Positions 30,658-30,829 of a stretch of 30,829 nucleotides of DNA are shown here, piece after piece; the stretch's first letter is position 1; every line of letters starts with the position of its first letter. The notes below the pieces were generated by a model that had not been told where the DNA came from, searched no databases, and worked only from the letters and a program-made list of their open reading frames with translations. This stretch comes from an uncultured Lachnospiraceae bacterium. Lineage in GTDB: Bacteria > Bacillota > Clostridia > Lachnospirales > Lachnospiraceae. Made by a program: the position numbers and the translations under genes. Location of the stretch: NCBI GenBank assembly GCA_902803355.1, contig CADCPP010000141.1, positions 1-30,829 on the forward strand, in the 5' to 3' direction.

Positions 30658-30829
30658 TCAGGCATCAACTTCAATGATCTGTTTCTTGTTGTAGGAACCG
30701 CATGCCTTGCAGACTTGGTGAGGTACCATCAACGCACCGCATTTGCTGCACTTGACCAATGTAGGATTGCTCATCTTCCAGTTTGCTCTGCGGCTGTCTC
30801 TTCTTGCCTTAGAGGACTTATTCTTGGGA
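30658..30829 (-). CDS. rpmF: 50S ribosomal protein L32, 5' end cut by the window
   Basis: This small protein of the large ribosomal subunit reads PKNKSSKARRDSRRANWKM near its start. It then has the zinc-ribbon form of L32, CSKCGALMVPHQVCKACGSY, with CxxC...CxxC. It ends IIEVDA. Of the protein, 56 residues lie in the window and only a few N-terminal residues are missing. The four-cysteine form is the zinc-binding version; cysteine-free paralogs exist in some Firmicutes. A strong terminator follows directly. Confidence 0.95.
   Translation of the reverse strand, partial: PKNKSSKARRDSRRANWKMSNPTLVKCSKCGALMVPHQVCKACGSYNKKQIIEVDA

Noticed and set aside
30303..30674. Minus-strand open frame of 123 codons between rpmF and the GH18 gene
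   Set aside because: It starts inside rpmF, passes through the rpmF terminator, has no ribosome site and gives an implausible protein.
1..30829. Mobile element, phage, integrase or insertion sequence
   Set aside because: No transposase, integrase or terminal inverted repeats were seen; the tRNA genes at the start show no repeated 3' end that would mark an attachment site.

Overview
The window reads as chromosomal DNA from a GC-rich member of the Clostridia, most likely Lachnospiraceae-like. The evidence is three large solute-binding lipoproteins with MKKLLA...LAAC signal peptides and Thr/Glu- or Ser/Pro-rich tethers, Gram-positive AGGAGG ribosome sites, a CxxC-type ribosomal protein L32, a YaaH-like GH18 protein, DUF3899 and DUF4037 proteins, and tRNA genes without an encoded CCA. 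This assignment is inference from protein style, not from a marker phylogeny.

Layout. 1-190: tRNA-Gln(TTG) and tRNA-Lys(TTT) with a terminator, then truA on the plus strand (257-988). 996-20801: almost entirely minus-strand peptide-uptake genes. System B (20801 to 11862) runs binding lipoprotein, permease, permease, ATPase D, ATPase F, DUF3899 membrane protein. A small plus-strand membrane-protein gene (11359-11769) sits between the two systems. System A (11122 to 4600) runs binding lipoprotein, permease, permease, one fused D+F ATPase. A second, unusual binding lipoprotein with its own promoter follows (4449-2029), overlapping a DUF362 gene (2039-996). 21142-25078: plus-strand run of an exo/endonuclease/phosphatase-fold protein, an AEC-family carrier, a TPR protein and an overlapping DUF4037 nucleotidyltransferase-like protein, ended by a long bidirectional terminator. 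25184-30829, minus strand: phosphoglucomutase/phosphomannomutase, MATE exporter, a membrane-anchored SH3-GH18 protein, and the 3' part of rpmF cut by the window end.

How it works together. Both ABC clusters have the gene order of Opp/Dpp peptide importers: a lipoprotein captures the peptide outside, two permeases form the channel, and two ATPase domains drive import. In both clusters the lipoprotein gene comes first with its own promoter and is separated from the permease genes by strong hairpins without a good T tract. This is the usual arrangement for making more binding protein than membrane complex.

The most unusual part is the architecture of these transporters. System B ATPase D carries an insertion of about 375 residues between its Q-loop and signature motif. 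Its partner F carries a separate insertion of about 105 residues between Walker A and Q-loop. The system B OppC-like permease has an outer loop of about 200 residues. The system A OppB-like permease has a CxxCxGxG...CxxC metal-site-like motif in an outer loop. Both D-type ATPase units have lost all the C-terminal cysteines that are typical of the family. The binding protein at 4449-2029 may be circularly permuted.
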